Shown here in pieces: positions 23,950-33,362 of a stretch of 64,000 nt of DNA. This DNA comes from Desulfomonile tiedjei (GTDB lineage Bacteria > Desulfobacterota > Desulfomonilia > Desulfomonilales > Desulfomonilaceae). Where the stretch lies: assembly GCA_016212925.1 (NCBI GenBank), contig JACRDF010000006.1:1-64000 (forward strand), given 5' to 3'. The notes under the pieces were generated by a model. It saw only the letters and a program-made list of their open reading frames with translations. It was not told the DNA's origin and made no database searches. Position 1 is the first letter of the stretch, and every line of letters begins with the position of its first letter. Position numbers and translations under genes: made by a program.

Positions 23950-24249
23950 TTACTCTTTCCGTTCTTTTCCGCCCGGGCTTCTTCCCTCGACCATCTCGAT
24001 GGCCTGGCGCGGACACTCTTCCGCACAAACCCCGCACCCTTTGCAGTACTCCAGGTCTATCTCAAGAGGGAATTCCCGTGTAATCACCCCGTCGGGGCAG
24101 TAAAGCCAGCAGAGCAGACATGAATCCTTTTGCGAACACTTTTCCTGGTCGATGATGGGAGTCTGAGATCGCCAATCGCCCGTTCTCCCTGCTTCGCCTG
24201 CCGCGGGTTGGGACGCGGCGACGGTGGTTTTTTCAATCTTTTCGGTCAT
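23950..24249 (-). CDS. porD: 2-oxoacid:ferredoxin oxidoreductase, delta (ferredoxin) subunit
   Basis: A 99-residue protein with two [4Fe-4S] sites: CSQKDSCLLCWLYCP (a longer first spacing typical of PorD) and CKGCGVCAEECP. About 30 extra residues at the N-terminus are Ala/Gly-rich. It passes electrons between the TPP subunits and soluble ferredoxin. Confidence 0.88.
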   Translation of the reverse strand: MTEKIEKTTVAASQPAAGEAGRTGDWRSQTPIIDQEKCSQKDSCLLCWLYCPDGVITREFPLEIDLEYCKGCGVCAEECPRQAIEMVEGRSPGGKERKE

Positions 24250-24362
24250 TGAAGCCTCGCGATCATACCTATAGAGCCAGAGAATCGAATACGTGATTCA
24301 CCATCGTTACAAGCCGGCCACAGGATTTTGAGCGATGAGTGACCACAAGCAGGGCCGGAAAA

Positions 24363-24980
24363 TTACCCACCCGTAGAAGCCCGAGGAAGCTGCGGCTCGA
24401 AAATTCGAGTGCCCTCAAAGGCCAGATCGAGTGCCCGGAGGTTCCTTTCGAGTCCGCGGCCCTGGAAGTTCTTCTCTATTGCTCGGCGAATGTTCTCCAC
24501 GGAGACCAGATCCAATGCCGCAGCAAAAGGGCCCAGTATGGACGTGGAAATCAAGACGTTGCCTTCAACAATGAGCCCCGCGGTTTCGGAAGAACGGAAC
24601 GCGTCCGCGACCGCTATTGTAAAGGGACCTTGAATCCCAAGTTCCTGCGGCGTCCGGGAGGAATTTATGATCAAAAAACCGCCTTCTTTAAGGTTAGCGG
24701 TAACATTGACCATGTCCAACAGGTTGTCGTCCAGCACCACGGCCACGTCGGGTGAAACCACATTCGAAAACGTGCGGACCGGCTCCCGGGAAATCCTGGT
24801 GTGAACGCTTACCGGGGCGCCTCGTCGCTCTGAAAAGTAAGTCGGCTTGGCGCTTACTCCCTTGAAGCCCTGGTAATAGGCCGCCTCAGTAAGTATTTTG
24901 GCTGCTGTGACCGCGCCCTGTCCTCCGCGGCCGTGCCAGACTATTTCGTAAGATTCATTCATTGGCCTTCTAATCCTCAT
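24363..24980 (-). CDS. porG: 2-oxoacid:ferredoxin oxidoreductase, gamma subunit
   Basis: A 205-residue POR gamma domain: IVWHGRGGQGAVTAAKILTE at the CoA-binding face, YFSERRGAPVSVHTR, and LILGPF-type core residues. The first ATG (24980) has GGAAGG about 10 bases upstream. An ATG six codons later (24962) matches the usual family start better, so the N-terminus is uncertain by six residues. It leads the por cluster on the minus strand. Confidence 0.86.
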   Translation of the reverse strand: MRIRRPMNESYEIVWHGRGGQGAVTAAKILTEAAYYQGFKGVSAKPTYFSERRGAPVSVHTRISREPVRTFSNVVSPDVAVVLDDNLLDMVNVTANLKEGGFLIINSSRTPQELGIQGPFTIAVADAFRSSETAGLIVEGNVLISTSILGPFAAALDLVSVENIRRAIEKNFQGRGLERNLRALDLAFEGTRIFEPQLPRASTGG

Positions 24981-25127
24981 CGCTTTTGAACCTTCCTAAA
25001 TTAATCCAGTTCGGGGCGTTCGTCAACACGGAAAGCTGTGAGAGGCATCTGTAAGGTTACGCGGGGCCGGGGAGGTTATTGACAGGAATTTAACCGCAGA
25101 GAACGCTGAGACCGCAGAGACGACGAT

Positions 25128-26009
25128 TCAAGCGGAAAGGAATCGGCCGGTGAGGCCGGCTAGACGTTCCATGCAAAGGGAGAGGTAGGTAGGGTCAATC
25201 TCGTACCCGACAAAACGGCGGCAGCAATTCACCGCGGCAATCGCGGTAGAGCCGCTTCCCATGAACGGGTCGAGCACAACATCACCCTCGAAGGAGTAAA
25301 GGTGCACGAGACGTTCCACCAGGGCCACTGGAAACGGGGCAGGATGCCCCACACGTCGAGCCGACTCCGGGGGGATATGCCATACGCTGGTGGTAGCGGA
25401 CATGAATTCGTCACGAGAAATGGTCGATTGTCCTTTGTCCGGCCGATCGAACCGTTGCTTCGAGAAGATCAGGATATACTCGTGCAGGTCCCTTAGGGTC
25501 GGATTACCCGCGGACATCCACGAGCCCCATGCGCAAGATCCGCCTGCGCCTTTGCCTTTTATCCAGATAATCTCGCCTCGCATGAGAAAGCCCAAATCGC
25601 AGGCCATCCTGGCAATGTGAGCATTCATAGGGACATACGGTTTCCGGCCCAGGTTGGCCACATTGAAAGCGACCCTGCCACCCGGCAGCAGCACCCTGAA
25701 GGTTTCGGCAAGGACCTTGTGGAGAAATTCGAGGTATTCATCGAGCGTCAAATCAAGGTCGTAGTCCTTACCCACATTGTACGGCGGTGAGGTGACCATT
25801 AGCGCCACAGAGTCGTCCGGCAGCTCCGGCATGTACTCCGAGGAGTGCTGGAAAACTCGATCCAAGTGCTCTGGAGGTATTTCGCTGGAAGGGAGCGGTT
25901 GCCCCCTATCGGCCACAGGAGCGAACAGTTTTCTCGCGTAGAACGCGGATGAGTCGTGTGCTTCGCGTTTTCCGGTGCCGAAAGAGCGTGTGGATGTTCT
26001 GGAGTTCAA
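25128..26009 (-). CDS. Solitary beta-class DNA methyltransferase (N4-C or N6-A)
   Basis: A 293-residue N6/N4 methylase. The catalytic motif TSPPYNVGKDY (about 73-83) precedes the AdoMet motif DPFMGSGSTAIAA (about 244-256), the beta-class order. SPPY is more usual in N4-cytosine enzymes, but exceptions exist. The long reading starts at TTG 26009; there is no in-frame ATG before residue 59. A good promoter lies just upstream (26067-26095). No restriction enzyme is adjacent, so it may be a solitary regulatory methylase or a leftover of a restriction system. A CCGCAGAG repeat fragment follows the stop. Confidence 0.82.
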   Translation of the reverse strand: MNSRTSTRSFGTGKREAHDSSAFYARKLFAPVADRGQPLPSSEIPPEHLDRVFQHSSEYMPELPDDSVALMVTSPPYNVGKDYDLDLTLDEYLEFLHKVLAETFRVLLPGGRVAFNVANLGRKPYVPMNAHIARMACDLGFLMRGEIIWIKGKGAGGSCAWGSWMSAGNPTLRDLHEYILIFSKQRFDRPDKGQSTISRDEFMSATTSVWHIPPESARRVGHPAPFPVALVERLVHLYSFEGDVVLDPFMGSGSTAIAAVNCCRRFVGYEIDPTYLSLCMERLAGLTGRFLSA

Positions 26010-26066
26010 TCTTAGTCCCGAGCATACCGGCAGATTGTGAAGGAGTTGGGCCGGGATGACGAGACA

Positions 26067-26095
26067 GGAATAGCATCCTAAACGATTGATGTCAA
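26067..26095 (-). promoter_or_regulatory. Promoter of the solitary methyltransferase
   Basis: On the minus strand TTGACA (complement of 26090-26095), a 17-base spacer and TATTCC (complement of 26067-26072). The perfect -35 and ideal spacing point to a leader of about 50 bases before the TTG start. Confidence 0.55.
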
Positions 26096-26389
26096 CTAAA
26101 AAGCCTTAATAAACAAATGGTAATATACATTATTTAAAGTAATAAATGTAGTGTAAGGATAACATCTGGATATTACCAGATTAGCGTGGCAAGGCAGCGT
26201 GTACACCCACAACACCGGTAGATTTTTCAGACCCTTCAAGGACCCTCCGGCCAACCTGGGACGTCACCCTGGCGAGGGCCATGGGCTTCAACTTTAGTTC
26301 CTAATCTCCTTCGTCCCAGAGGGACGAGACGAAGGTAGCCCGGCGATTCAGAGACTGTCTCAAAAGCCCGACAATGGAGAGGTTCTCCT

Positions 26390-26444
26390 GTAGGGGCGCT
26401 TCGAGAAGCGCCCTGATTTCAGGCGGTTCACGAACCGCCCCTAC
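26390..26444. repeat. 55-bp bipartite REP unit, inverted copy
   Basis: GGGGCGCTTCGAGAAGCGCC then a short linker and GGCGGTTCACGAACCGCC, ending CCTAC. This is the reverse complement of the unit at 5051-5105 with only a few differences, 21 kb from the transposase gene. Confidence 0.78.
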
Positions 26445-26960
26445 CGACGGCGCGCTGAAATCTTTGGTTTTGAGCCAGTTTCTTCATCGCCGGGACTAAC
26501 TGGTTGATGTGTATATGAAAAACGTGCCGGCACGGAGGCCGCGACGTACCAATTTCCAAGGAGCGCTTTTCGTAATCGGACACTATCTTGGACACTTGCC
26601 ATAAGTTAGCCCCTATGGGCGAAGGCCTGGGTCCATACCGCGTTCCCGCGGGACTGGATTCCGGTTTTCGACGGAATGACGGTAGCCGCGTGCTCTACGT
26701 GTGGGTGGTTACTCATGTCGCGGACTTAGTTTTTCGGCACGGGACATGTAGGTTTGCTGGCGATGGGAATTCCGGCCCAATTTCCGTCAAAGAGGTATGA
26801 TTAGGCTCAGTAAGTATTGGTCGGTTTTTTTGGCTAGTATTGCAGTCGAATCAGCAGGGTAAGGAAGTGACGGCGGAGGCCGCCCCAAAGGACGGCAGCG
26901 CTTGGTTCGTGAGGCAATCCATTAAAACGGGCAGCGATTTTATCTCAAAGTTAGTAAGAC

Positions 26961-26990
26961 GCGGAGGGCCTCAAAGATGAAACCCTCCGC
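26961..26990 (-). terminator. Hairpin after rpsU
   Basis: GCGGAGGG at 26961-26968 pairs with CCCTCCGC at 26983-26990, about 25 bases past the rpsU stop on the minus strand. There is only a weak T-run. Confidence 0.5.
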
Positions 26991-27015
26991 GCCCGGATTT
27001 GCGAGCAACTCGATC

Positions 27016-27216
27016 TTATTTGTTGCGCATTCTTCTCAGCTTTTTGAGCAGGCGTTTTCTGGCCGCCATCGCCTTTCGCTTCTTTTTGACGCTCGGTTTT
27101 TCATAAGCACGGCGCTTCTTTGTCTCTGTCAGCACGCCGGACTTTTGTACCTGTTTCTTGAATCTTCTCAGTGCATTTTCAAAAGGTTCGTCTTCCTTGA
27201 CATAGATTCCCGGCAT
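27016..27216 (-). CDS. rpsU: 30S ribosomal protein S21
   Basis: A 66-residue basic protein: [20 protein letters not shown], then a Lys/Arg-rich helix ending in [11 protein letters not shown]. Full length, ATG with AAGGAG 10 bases upstream. Part of the small ribosomal subunit near the mRNA exit. Standing alone here with its own 3' hairpin, as in many Proteobacteria-like genomes. Confidence 0.95.
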   Translation of the reverse strand: MPGIYVKEDEPFENALRRFKKQVQKSGVLTETKKRRAYEKPSVKKKRKAMAARKRLLKKLRRMRNK

Positions 27217-27843
27217 TCCGGTCGCTCTCCTTTCAGAACGGTCTTGTACGGGGATTCTTCAGCGCATCTTTTGGGGCGGATATGCATCATTCCGCAAACG
27301 CATTTATCCGCGGCGCTCCCCTGTACGCGTCTATGGTGGCTCTCATAGCGCGAGCCATATGTTCTAAAGCAATTGGCCGCACCCGTTATCAGTGGTAACA
27401 GGTGCTCATTGAATATGTGATATCGAATAGGTTGGTCTTACGTGGAGGTATCAAATCCCTTCTACCAAGCGTCTCCTGGCCGGATCGCCATTTTCACGGG
27501 GAAACGCTCGTCAGAATTGGTCCGGAACGAGACTTTCGGTTCCGCTCAAGAGCGCGGGAGCCTTAGTCTCATTCCAATCCCTTATTATAAACATAGAGTC
27601 CGGCGGGTCAAGAGAAATTCGGTGCTCTTCATAAAAGGCTTGCGTTCGCGATGCCCCCGTGCTATAAAAGAAAGTTCAGATATTTCGGAACCGCCTTATT
27701 CCCCCCACCCAATCGGACGCCAGGCAATCGTCTGAGATCAGCGTTTCCTAACACGCGTGGGGTTCCCACACCGCGTAAGTGCGCGGGCCCGCCGCCGGCT
27801 CAATCGGCGACATAAATCTTAGAACTGAGGAGTAGTTGACTCC
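27217..27843. other. Intergenic, nothing recognised
   Basis: About 630 bases between rpsU and the small gene at 27844. A 97-codon plus-strand frame at 27442-27735 has no family resemblance and odd composition, and I do not accept it. It may include the rpsU promoter near its left end. Confidence 0.4.
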
Positions 27844-28026
27844 ATGACTATCCAATATTTTGCGAATCTTCGTGACCTTAACCGCTTCCTCAAAACCACG
27901 CCTGTGGACCTTCCCCCCTCCCGATTAAACGAAATAAAGACTCGAGCCAAAAAGAAGAAAGCTTCCAGCTTCATGGTGTGGGTCAATCCTTCCGGCCATG
28001 TGATCGACCTGTCCATGCGAGTTTGA
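27844..28026 (+). CDS. Small hypothetical protein (60 residues)
   Basis: MTIQYFANLRDLNRFLKTTP... with a basic stretch KTRAKKKKAS and a beta-like C-terminus FMVWVNPSGHVIDL. GAGGAG lies 11 bases before the ATG, a little far. No family is recognised. The sensible composition and ribosome site support a real gene, but only weakly. Confidence 0.4.
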   Translation: MTIQYFANLRDLNRFLKTTPVDLPPSRLNEIKTRAKKKKASSFMVWVNPSGHVIDLSMRV

Positions 28027-28205
28027 CGCACTACCGGCCCTGAAGGCGCGGTGTGGCCCGCTCCTTGATGCCCATTCGTTGCCGTAGAAGTGAGCAAGGC
28101 GGGCTACCAAGCCTCAGCCCCCTGCGCATCAGAGTGGGGATCTGGGCCCTTGCCGCCGGTGGATTATGCTCCGCGTTCGGTTGCGAATCGGTGTGAGGAT
28201 ATCTT

Positions 28206-29015
28206 CTAGCCCCATAGGCGTATGGCCTCAGTCGGGCATTTTTTGTGGCATTCCAGGCAGGAAATGCATTCTTCCGCGCGTTTGTCGTACACGCCGAATT
28301 GCTCCGTGCCGCGTTGCGTCTCCATTGGGCAGACCTTGTGGCAAGTCCCGCAATCTATACAGTCGGATGTCCGTTCGGGGAAGACCGCGGCAAAGCGGTT
28401 GAAAACCGACAGACAAGCGCCAAGAGGGCAAATTACCTTGCAAAAGAAACGCCGATGCCCCATGGCCATTATGACGATCGCAAACAATATGGCCAGACGC
28501 ACGGAAAGGGAGACCACGTCCGCGGAGCCTCTCATAACCGCCCAGGGTATGGCGGATTCAATGGTTGCCACCGGGCACAGGCGGCAGAAATAGATGGGTG
28601 ATTCCGGCGCCCAAAAAACAGGAACAGCTACCACCAGCCCCACGAACACACCGTACTTGATGAACCTGGTCCAGCGCGGAACCGAGAACCTTACATAGGG
28701 GACCTTGTACAAAAGCTCCTGCACAAAGCCGAAAGGGCAGGCCCATCCGCACAGAAGCCGGCCTGCAAGGAGCCCTGCCAAAGCTATCCCGCCTATGACG
28801 CTGAGAGGAACGATGCCCACTGACGCACACTGACCTATCACGCCGAGAGGACACGCGAAAATTGACACAGGACATGAGTGGCAATTCAGCACCGGGAAAC
28901 AGATGAAATGCCACTTCACCAAGCCTATGTTGAACAAGGCCGCCATGGCAAGTTGAACTTTTAGTCTGAGCTTTTCCAACACATGTTCCTTTGATGAGGA
29001 AATCGCATGGGCCAT
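28206..29015 (-). CDS. NapH/CcoG-like membrane polyferredoxin
   Basis: A 269-residue inner-membrane iron-sulfur protein. Hydrophobic segments near 25-45, 60-85, 115-135 and 185-205. Paired cysteine motifs FPVLNCHSCPVSIFACP, LLCGWACPFGFVQE, YFCRLCP and FFCKVICPLGACLS lie at the membrane surface. The C-terminal domain carries two classical [4Fe-4S] sites (CIDCGTCHKVCP and CISCLECHKKCP). Proteins of this kind move electrons across or along the membrane to a periplasmic reductase or a maturation factor. No partner enzyme is adjacent. The first ATG is used; a GTG 11 codons later has AAAGGA just upstream and is an alternative. Confidence 0.82.
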   Translation of the reverse strand: MAHAISSSKEHVLEKLRLKVQLAMAALFNIGLVKWHFICFPVLNCHSCPVSIFACPLGVIGQCASVGIVPLSVIGGIALAGLLAGRLLCGWACPFGFVQELLYKVPYVRFSVPRWTRFIKYGVFVGLVVAVPVFWAPESPIYFCRLCPVATIESAIPWAVMRGSADVVSLSVRLAILFAIVIMAMGHRRFFCKVICPLGACLSVFNRFAAVFPERTSDCIDCGTCHKVCPMETQRGTEQFGVYDKRAEECISCLECHKKCPTEAIRLWG

Positions 29016-29159
29016 CCTCTTGTGAAAACCCCGCCGGACCTGGGGTCCCCGCGTCCAGCGAGCTGTTCAGAAGAGGATTTCCTCGTAGGTCCCTTGTTCA
29101 AAAGCTTCGGCAACGGATTTTCTGCTCACGGACCCGCAAACTGCGGTTCGAGGCTAGAG

Positions 29160-29477
29160 TCACGTCGGACAAGGAAGACGACCCTTCAAGGAATTGAGAT
29201 CCGGGTAATTGGAAATCAGACGACCGTCCTTGTACCTGCTGATCCCCGAAAACGTCTGGGCATTGACGACTTCCGGCTCTGTGAATTGCTGTGATTGAAC
29301 CGTCAACTGTCCCTGTTGCTGATCATATCCCGGTATTTTAATTGCGATTCCCACATCCTTCAACTTGTCGAACTTCTCCAGGTTGTCATAAACCACGAAC
29401 TTGCGGAAAAAACCGCCGTACACAATTGCGGCTAAACTCATGGCGAGCAGTATTCCGAACAGGATTTTGCGGACCAT
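29160..29477 (-). CDS. Membrane-anchored hypothetical protein
   Basis: A 105-residue protein with an N-terminal hydrophobic anchor (residues 5-22, ILFGILLAMSLAAIVYGG) and a small extracytoplasmic domain. It lies upstream of the polyferredoxin on the same strand with a gap of 144 bases, so it may be co-transcribed. No family recognised. Confidence 0.5.
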   Translation of the reverse strand: MVRKILFGILLAMSLAAIVYGGFFRKFVVYDNLEKFDKLKDVGIAIKIPGYDQQQGQLTVQSQQFTEPEVVNAQTFSGISRYKDGRLISNYPDLNSLKGRLPCPT

Positions 29478-29772
29478 AATGAACCGTCTCTCACGTCAAG
29501 GCGACTTGCGCCCGGATCTGCGTTCCATCCACTGCCAACGGATAGAATCGGTTTCTTCGACCTCTTTGCTAACAAATTATATACCAATTTACGTTGACTA
29601 GCTACGGCAGTCCATGTCATCACAACCAGCGGATGCGCGGGTCCCATGCTCATGCCCGGAATCGCGGTGGGGGACTCGCCGGGAGATAGTGTGTTATCGG
29701 AAAAGCAAGCGGTCGTCAACCGCTGAGCATTCCAGTGGGAAGCGTTTTTCCTCTTGTTAAGGATCGGCGTCA

Positions 29773-30339
29773 ATGAAAGAAGGCAGACTTTTCGTAATTT
29801 CAGCCCCTTCGGGGGCCGGCAAATCCACCCTGATCGAAAGGCTGAGGGCACTTTCCCCTGACCTGGCATATTCGATCTCATGCACCACCCGCCAACCGCG
29901 AGGAGACGAGAAGGACGGCATCCATTATTACTTCCTGTCTCGAGACAGGTTCGAGACGATGATAAGAAATGACGAGTTTCTGGAGTTCAAAGAAGTGCAC
30001 GGCAATTTCTACGGTACGCCTGCCGAGCCGGTGGCCGAGGTGCTGAAACGCGGAGGGAGCATCATCCTGGACATTGACGTGATGGGTGCATTAGAGGTTT
30101 TCAAGCGAGTCCGAAACGCGGTCGGCGTTTTCATTAGTGCGCCTGACATGGAGGCCCTGGAGAAGAGGCTCCGCGCGAGGGGCACGGATTCGGAAGCATC
30201 CATACAGACTCGCATGAGAAATGCCGTCCGGGAAATAGAAATTGGAAGCAGCTTTCAGTACCAAATAGTCAACGATGATTTGGAGAGGGCGGTCAAGGAC
30301 CTGGCTTCGATTATCCGAAAAGAATCCGGTCTTTCTTAG
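29773..30339 (+). CDS. gmk: Guanylate kinase
   Basis: A 188-residue enzyme phosphorylating GMP to GDP. P-loop SAPSGAGKST at 10-19, GMP-binding SCTTRQPRGDEKDGIHYYF and the lid RLRARGTDSEASIQTRM. AAGGATC precedes the ATG by about 9 bases. Normal length; a housekeeping gene converging on the HtrA-like gene with a 9-base gap. Confidence 0.95.
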   Translation: MKEGRLFVISAPSGAGKSTLIERLRALSPDLAYSISCTTRQPRGDEKDGIHYYFLSRDRFETMIRNDEFLEFKEVHGNFYGTPAEPVAEVLKRGGSIILDIDVMGALEVFKRVRNAVGVFISAPDMEALEKRLRARGTDSEASIQTRMRNAVREIEIGSSFQYQIVNDDLERAVKDLASIIRKESGLS

Positions 30340-30348
30340 GCGAGAACT

Positions 30349-31458
30349 CTACTCAGGGGACCTTCCGATAATTACGTCCACGGTGCTGGTCTTGCTTCCC
30401 CGCAAAACCGTCATTTTCAGGAGGTCTCCAGGTTTGGCTCCGGCAATTATCCTGGACAAATGACGCCCATTGCGGACGACAACTCCATCAGCGTCCAATA
30501 TGAGGTCACCCTTTTTCAGCCCCGCGTTGGACGCTGGAGTCGCTGCCAACACTTCGTCCACATATGTGCCGCGAGGCGGCTCCAATCCAAGCCTCAAAGC
30601 CTGCTGGGGGGTCACGTCTTCAACGTATATGCCCAGCCACCCGCGAAGAGAGGCCTCCGCGTTCTTGGGCCCGTTGATCAGTTCGGTGAGATAATTGGAA
30701 GGAATGGAAAACCCTATACCTTTTCCTGCCGCGATGATTGCCGTATTGACGCCGATGACTTCTCCGGCCATGTTGAAGAGCGGGCCTCCAGAGTTGCCCG
30801 GATTTATGGCCGCGTCAGTTTGTATGAAGTTGTCGTCCGGACCGAGGCCAAGGAATCGGCTCTTACCGCTGATGATGCCCTGGCTCCAACTAGCCCCGAG
30901 TCCGTACGGGTTTCCGACGGCCAAGACCCATTCTCCCACTTTGACCGCGGAAGAATCCGCTACTCGGGCCTTTTGCACCTGATGCGGCGGAGTGATCTTG
31001 AGCATAGCCAGGTCCATCTTGGGATGGATAGCGACTATCTTTGCCGCAACGACCTTGCCGGAGGAAAGGGTCACGAGTATTTTGCTGGCCCCTTCCACGA
31101 CGTGCGCATTGGTTACAACGCTTCCTGCCGTGTCACAGAAGAAACCGCTGCCCACACTGTCCGATTGGAGCCTATCTTTCGGCCTGGACTGATCTTCGAA
31201 ATATCCCGGTCGGGATCGGAACAGAGGAGGGGGCTCAGTGGAGCTATTCTGAAGGATATGCCTTTCGATGGAGATGTTGACAACGACAGGGGTCAGTTCC
31301 TTTATTAGCTCAGGAAGGTCAGGCCATCCGCCGCGTGGCGGAGGATTCCTGGGACTGACCGCATCCGCGGCAAAGCCGAGGGTGCACCCCGCGAGGATAC
31401 ACACAAATGCGGTGAAAAGAGCGACAACTTTTGGACATAGGCTCTCAGGCCTGTTCAT
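30349..31458 (-). CDS. HtrA/Deg-like serine protease with one PDZ domain
   Basis: A 369-residue periplasmic trypsin-fold protease. The triad is H119 (TNAHVVEG), D149 (PKMDLAML) and S223 (GNSGGPL). A single PDZ domain occupies about 270-365 (RGWLGIYVEDVTPQQAL). The N-terminus can be read either as a lipoprotein signal (LAGC, Cys25) or as a Sec signal cleaved after GFAA; the extra Cys makes the lipoprotein reading plausible. The Pro-rich linker 38-50 fits a membrane tether. It is expected to degrade or hold misfolded envelope proteins. The one-PDZ layout is DegS-like, but a membrane anchor helix is not retained if processed. Confidence 0.88.
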   Translation of the reverse strand: MNRPESLCPKVVALFTAFVCILAGCTLGFAADAVSPRNPPPRGGWPDLPELIKELTPVVVNISIERHILQNSSTEPPPLFRSRPGYFEDQSRPKDRLQSDSVGSGFFCDTAGSVVTNAHVVEGASKILVTLSSGKVVAAKIVAIHPKMDLAMLKITPPHQVQKARVADSSAVKVGEWVLAVGNPYGLGASWSQGIISGKSRFLGLGPDDNFIQTDAAINPGNSGGPLFNMAGEVIGVNTAIIAAGKGIGFSIPSNYLTELINGPKNAEASLRGWLGIYVEDVTPQQALRLGLEPPRGTYVDEVLAATPASNAGLKKGDLILDADGVVVRNGRHLSRIIAGAKPGDLLKMTVLRGSKTSTVDVIIGRSPE

Positions 31459-31564
31459 GCCGATCGCCCCCGATTATTTGGATGATTCTGTCTCTATCAA
31501 GATGGCTCTTGCGTGTCAACTTGAAGTCTTATAATCGGGGCCGGTTTTTTTTCCAAAACGCCCG

Positions 31565-32416
31565 TCAGATGTTCTTGCGAAGGACCAGCAGCAGTTCCCG
31601 GACAATTCTGGCCGCGGTTATAGTTCCGACCTCCGAGGGATCCAGACTGGGGTTGAGTTCGACCACATCCGCTCCCAACAGGTTTTGACCCGAGAGGACG
31701 GTGAATAGACGCTCCAGGTCGTCATAAAACCAGCCGCCTGGTTCCGGATTTCCTGTCGCGGGCATGCACGACGGATCGAGCACATCGAGATCGAGTGTCA
31801 GATAAACCGGTCGGTCGACAATGCGCTTGAGCAATAATTTCTCGGCCCCCGCGCCCCATTGGAGCAGGGTCCTGTTCTCACGCATCCACGAGAACTCTTG
31901 CTTTGTGCCTGAGCGTATTCCGAGCTGGACGAGACGGCGCGGCCCCACGATCTCTTCCACTCTTTGGATAACCGTAGCGTGATTGACAAGGCTGCCTTCG
32001 TAATCATGCCGGAGGTCCGAATGCGCGTCCGCGTGAATCACCACGAAATCGTTACGGATTCCATTTAGGGCCTTAATGATGGGCAGCGTGATTGTGTGCT
32101 CGCCCCCGATACAGAAAGGCAGCGCGGACTCGCTCAATACTTCGGAGACCCGTGCCTCGATCTTATTCAAGGCGGCATCCAGACCATGATCGGACAGATT
32201 GAGATCGCCCGAGTCGGAGAAGAAGAAGTCCGTGATGTCACGGCCGAAAAAAGGCGAATAGGTCTCAATGGACTCCGACGCGTCTCTAATGGCTTGAGGG
32301 GCCTTGTCCGATCCCTTGCGGTAGGTCGAAGTCATGTCCAACGGGCACCCTATTATGGCAGGACATCCTGTACGCGGCTCCTGCGAAACGCACCCGAGAA
32401 AAAGCTTTTCGCTCAT
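31565..32416 (-). CDS. speB: Agmatinase (ureohydrolase family)
   Basis: 283 residues with the manganese ligands of the arginase/agmatinase fold: H107 (GGEHT), D130-x-H132-x-D134 (DAHSD), and D209 and D211 (LTLDLDVLDPS). It hydrolyses agmatine to putrescine and urea. Agmatinase rather than arginase is inferred from the operon, which also holds an arginine decarboxylase and a spermidine synthase. It is the third gene in pdaD-speE-speB on the minus strand, 79 bases after speE. Confidence 0.88.
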   Translation of the reverse strand: MSEKLFLGCVSQEPRTGCPAIIGCPLDMTSTYRKGSDKAPQAIRDASESIETYSPFFGRDITDFFFSDSGDLNLSDHGLDAALNKIEARVSEVLSESALPFCIGGEHTITLPIIKALNGIRNDFVVIHADAHSDLRHDYEGSLVNHATVIQRVEEIVGPRRLVQLGIRSGTKQEFSWMRENRTLLQWGAGAEKLLLKRIVDRPVYLTLDLDVLDPSCMPATGNPEPGGWFYDDLERLFTVLSGQNLLGADVVELNPSLDPSEVGTITAARIVRELLLVLRKNI

Positions 32417-32495
32417 TCGTCAGAATACTCCCGAGATCAATGGCATCTGTCCCTAGAAGATTAGCTGAGAGCCAAGGGTTTCTTAAGAATTGAAT

Positions 32496-33362
32496 TCAGG
32501 ATCGCGACTCATCAACCAGTTTGGTTACAAAAGCGGGCAGGGCGAAGGCCGCTCGATGAACCTCGGCGCTGTAGTATTTGAGAGACTTTCGGACCTCCGG
32601 AGCCACGTCTCCAAGGGCCTGGGCAACTGGGTCCAGGTCCTTCGAGCAAAAAGTGAAAGACCACAGGCCACCGGGATAAGACGGCACGGTGGCAAGATAC
32701 GGTCTGATCCTGTCGTGGCCGAAAACTCCACCCAGATCTCTCTGGGCCATCGAAAACACATCTTCCATGAAAAGCGGGCTCTCAGTCTGAAACACGGCCG
32801 CACCGCCCGGTTTAAGCGCCCTTCTTATTGATTCATAAAAGGATATTTCATAAAGGGCCTTTCCCGGTCCCACAGGATCGGTGGAATCCACGAGGATGAT
32901 GTCGAATTCTTCCTCGAAGTTCTTCACGTAAGCGGCACCGTCTTCATTCACCACTGTAACCCGAGGGTCGTCCAAACCTGCCGAAATTTCGGGAAAAAAC
33001 CTGCGGCATGCACTTACGACCTGCGGGTCAATCTCGCAAAGGGTCACGGATTCCACCGCGGGGTATTTCACCGCCTCAGTTACTGCGCCGCCGTCACCAC
33101 CACCGATGATCAAGATCCGTCGCGCGGCCGAAACAAGGGCCATTGCCGGATGAAGAAGCATTTCATGGTAAATGAATGAATCCTTGTCCGTGACCATGAA
33201 GCACCCGGCCAGGACAAGCACGCGGCCCATAAAATCGGAATCGAAGACCTCGATCCTTTGGAATGAGCTGACTTCGTCAAGGAGTTTATTCGAATAGCGA
33301 ACGGAAAAGGCCGTCCGATTCTCAAATGCTTCAGTAAACCATTCAGATTGATTCAGGGACAT
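32496..33362 (-). CDS. speE: Spermidine synthase (aminopropyltransferase)
   Basis: 288 residues: N-terminal beta domain (residues 1-55), then the AdoMet-like Rossmann fold with GGGDGG at 87-92, an acidic ribose ligand in CEIDPQ, and catalytic D159 in VDSTDPVGPG. It transfers an aminopropyl group from decarboxylated AdoMet to putrescine. Its start overlaps the end of pdaD by 10 bases. The AdoMet decarboxylase needed (speD) is not in this window. Confidence 0.92.
   Translation of the reverse strand: MSLNQSEWFTEAFENRTAFSVRYSNKLLDEVSSFQRIEVFDSDFMGRVLVLAGCFMVTDKDSFIYHEMLLHPAMALVSAARRILIIGGGDGGAVTEAVKYPAVESVTLCEIDPQVVSACRRFFPEISAGLDDPRVTVVNEDGAAYVKNFEEEFDIILVDSTDPVGPGKALYEISFYESIRRALKPGGAAVFQTESPLFMEDVFSMAQRDLGGVFGHDRIRPYLATVPSYPGGLWSFTFCSKDLDPVAQALGDVAPEVRKSLKYYSAEVHRAAFALPAFVTKLVDESRS

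Larger units (their letters stand above)
26010..27015. other. One-kilobase non-coding region
   Basis: Holds the methyltransferase promoter, an A/T-rich stretch at 26090-26180, the inverted 55-bp REP pair at 26390-26444, and the hairpin after rpsU at 26961-26990. The remaining sequence carries short palindromes such as CTTCGTCCC/GGGACGAG near 26310 but no supported gene. Confidence 0.5.

Noticed and set aside
27442-27735. 97-codon plus-strand ORF after rpsU
   Set aside because: Begins at GTG without a ribosome site, has atypical composition and no recognisable similarity.
30460-31308. 282-codon plus-strand frame opposite the HtrA-like protease
   Set aside because: Shadow of a gene with an intact catalytic triad on the opposite strand; no start signal.
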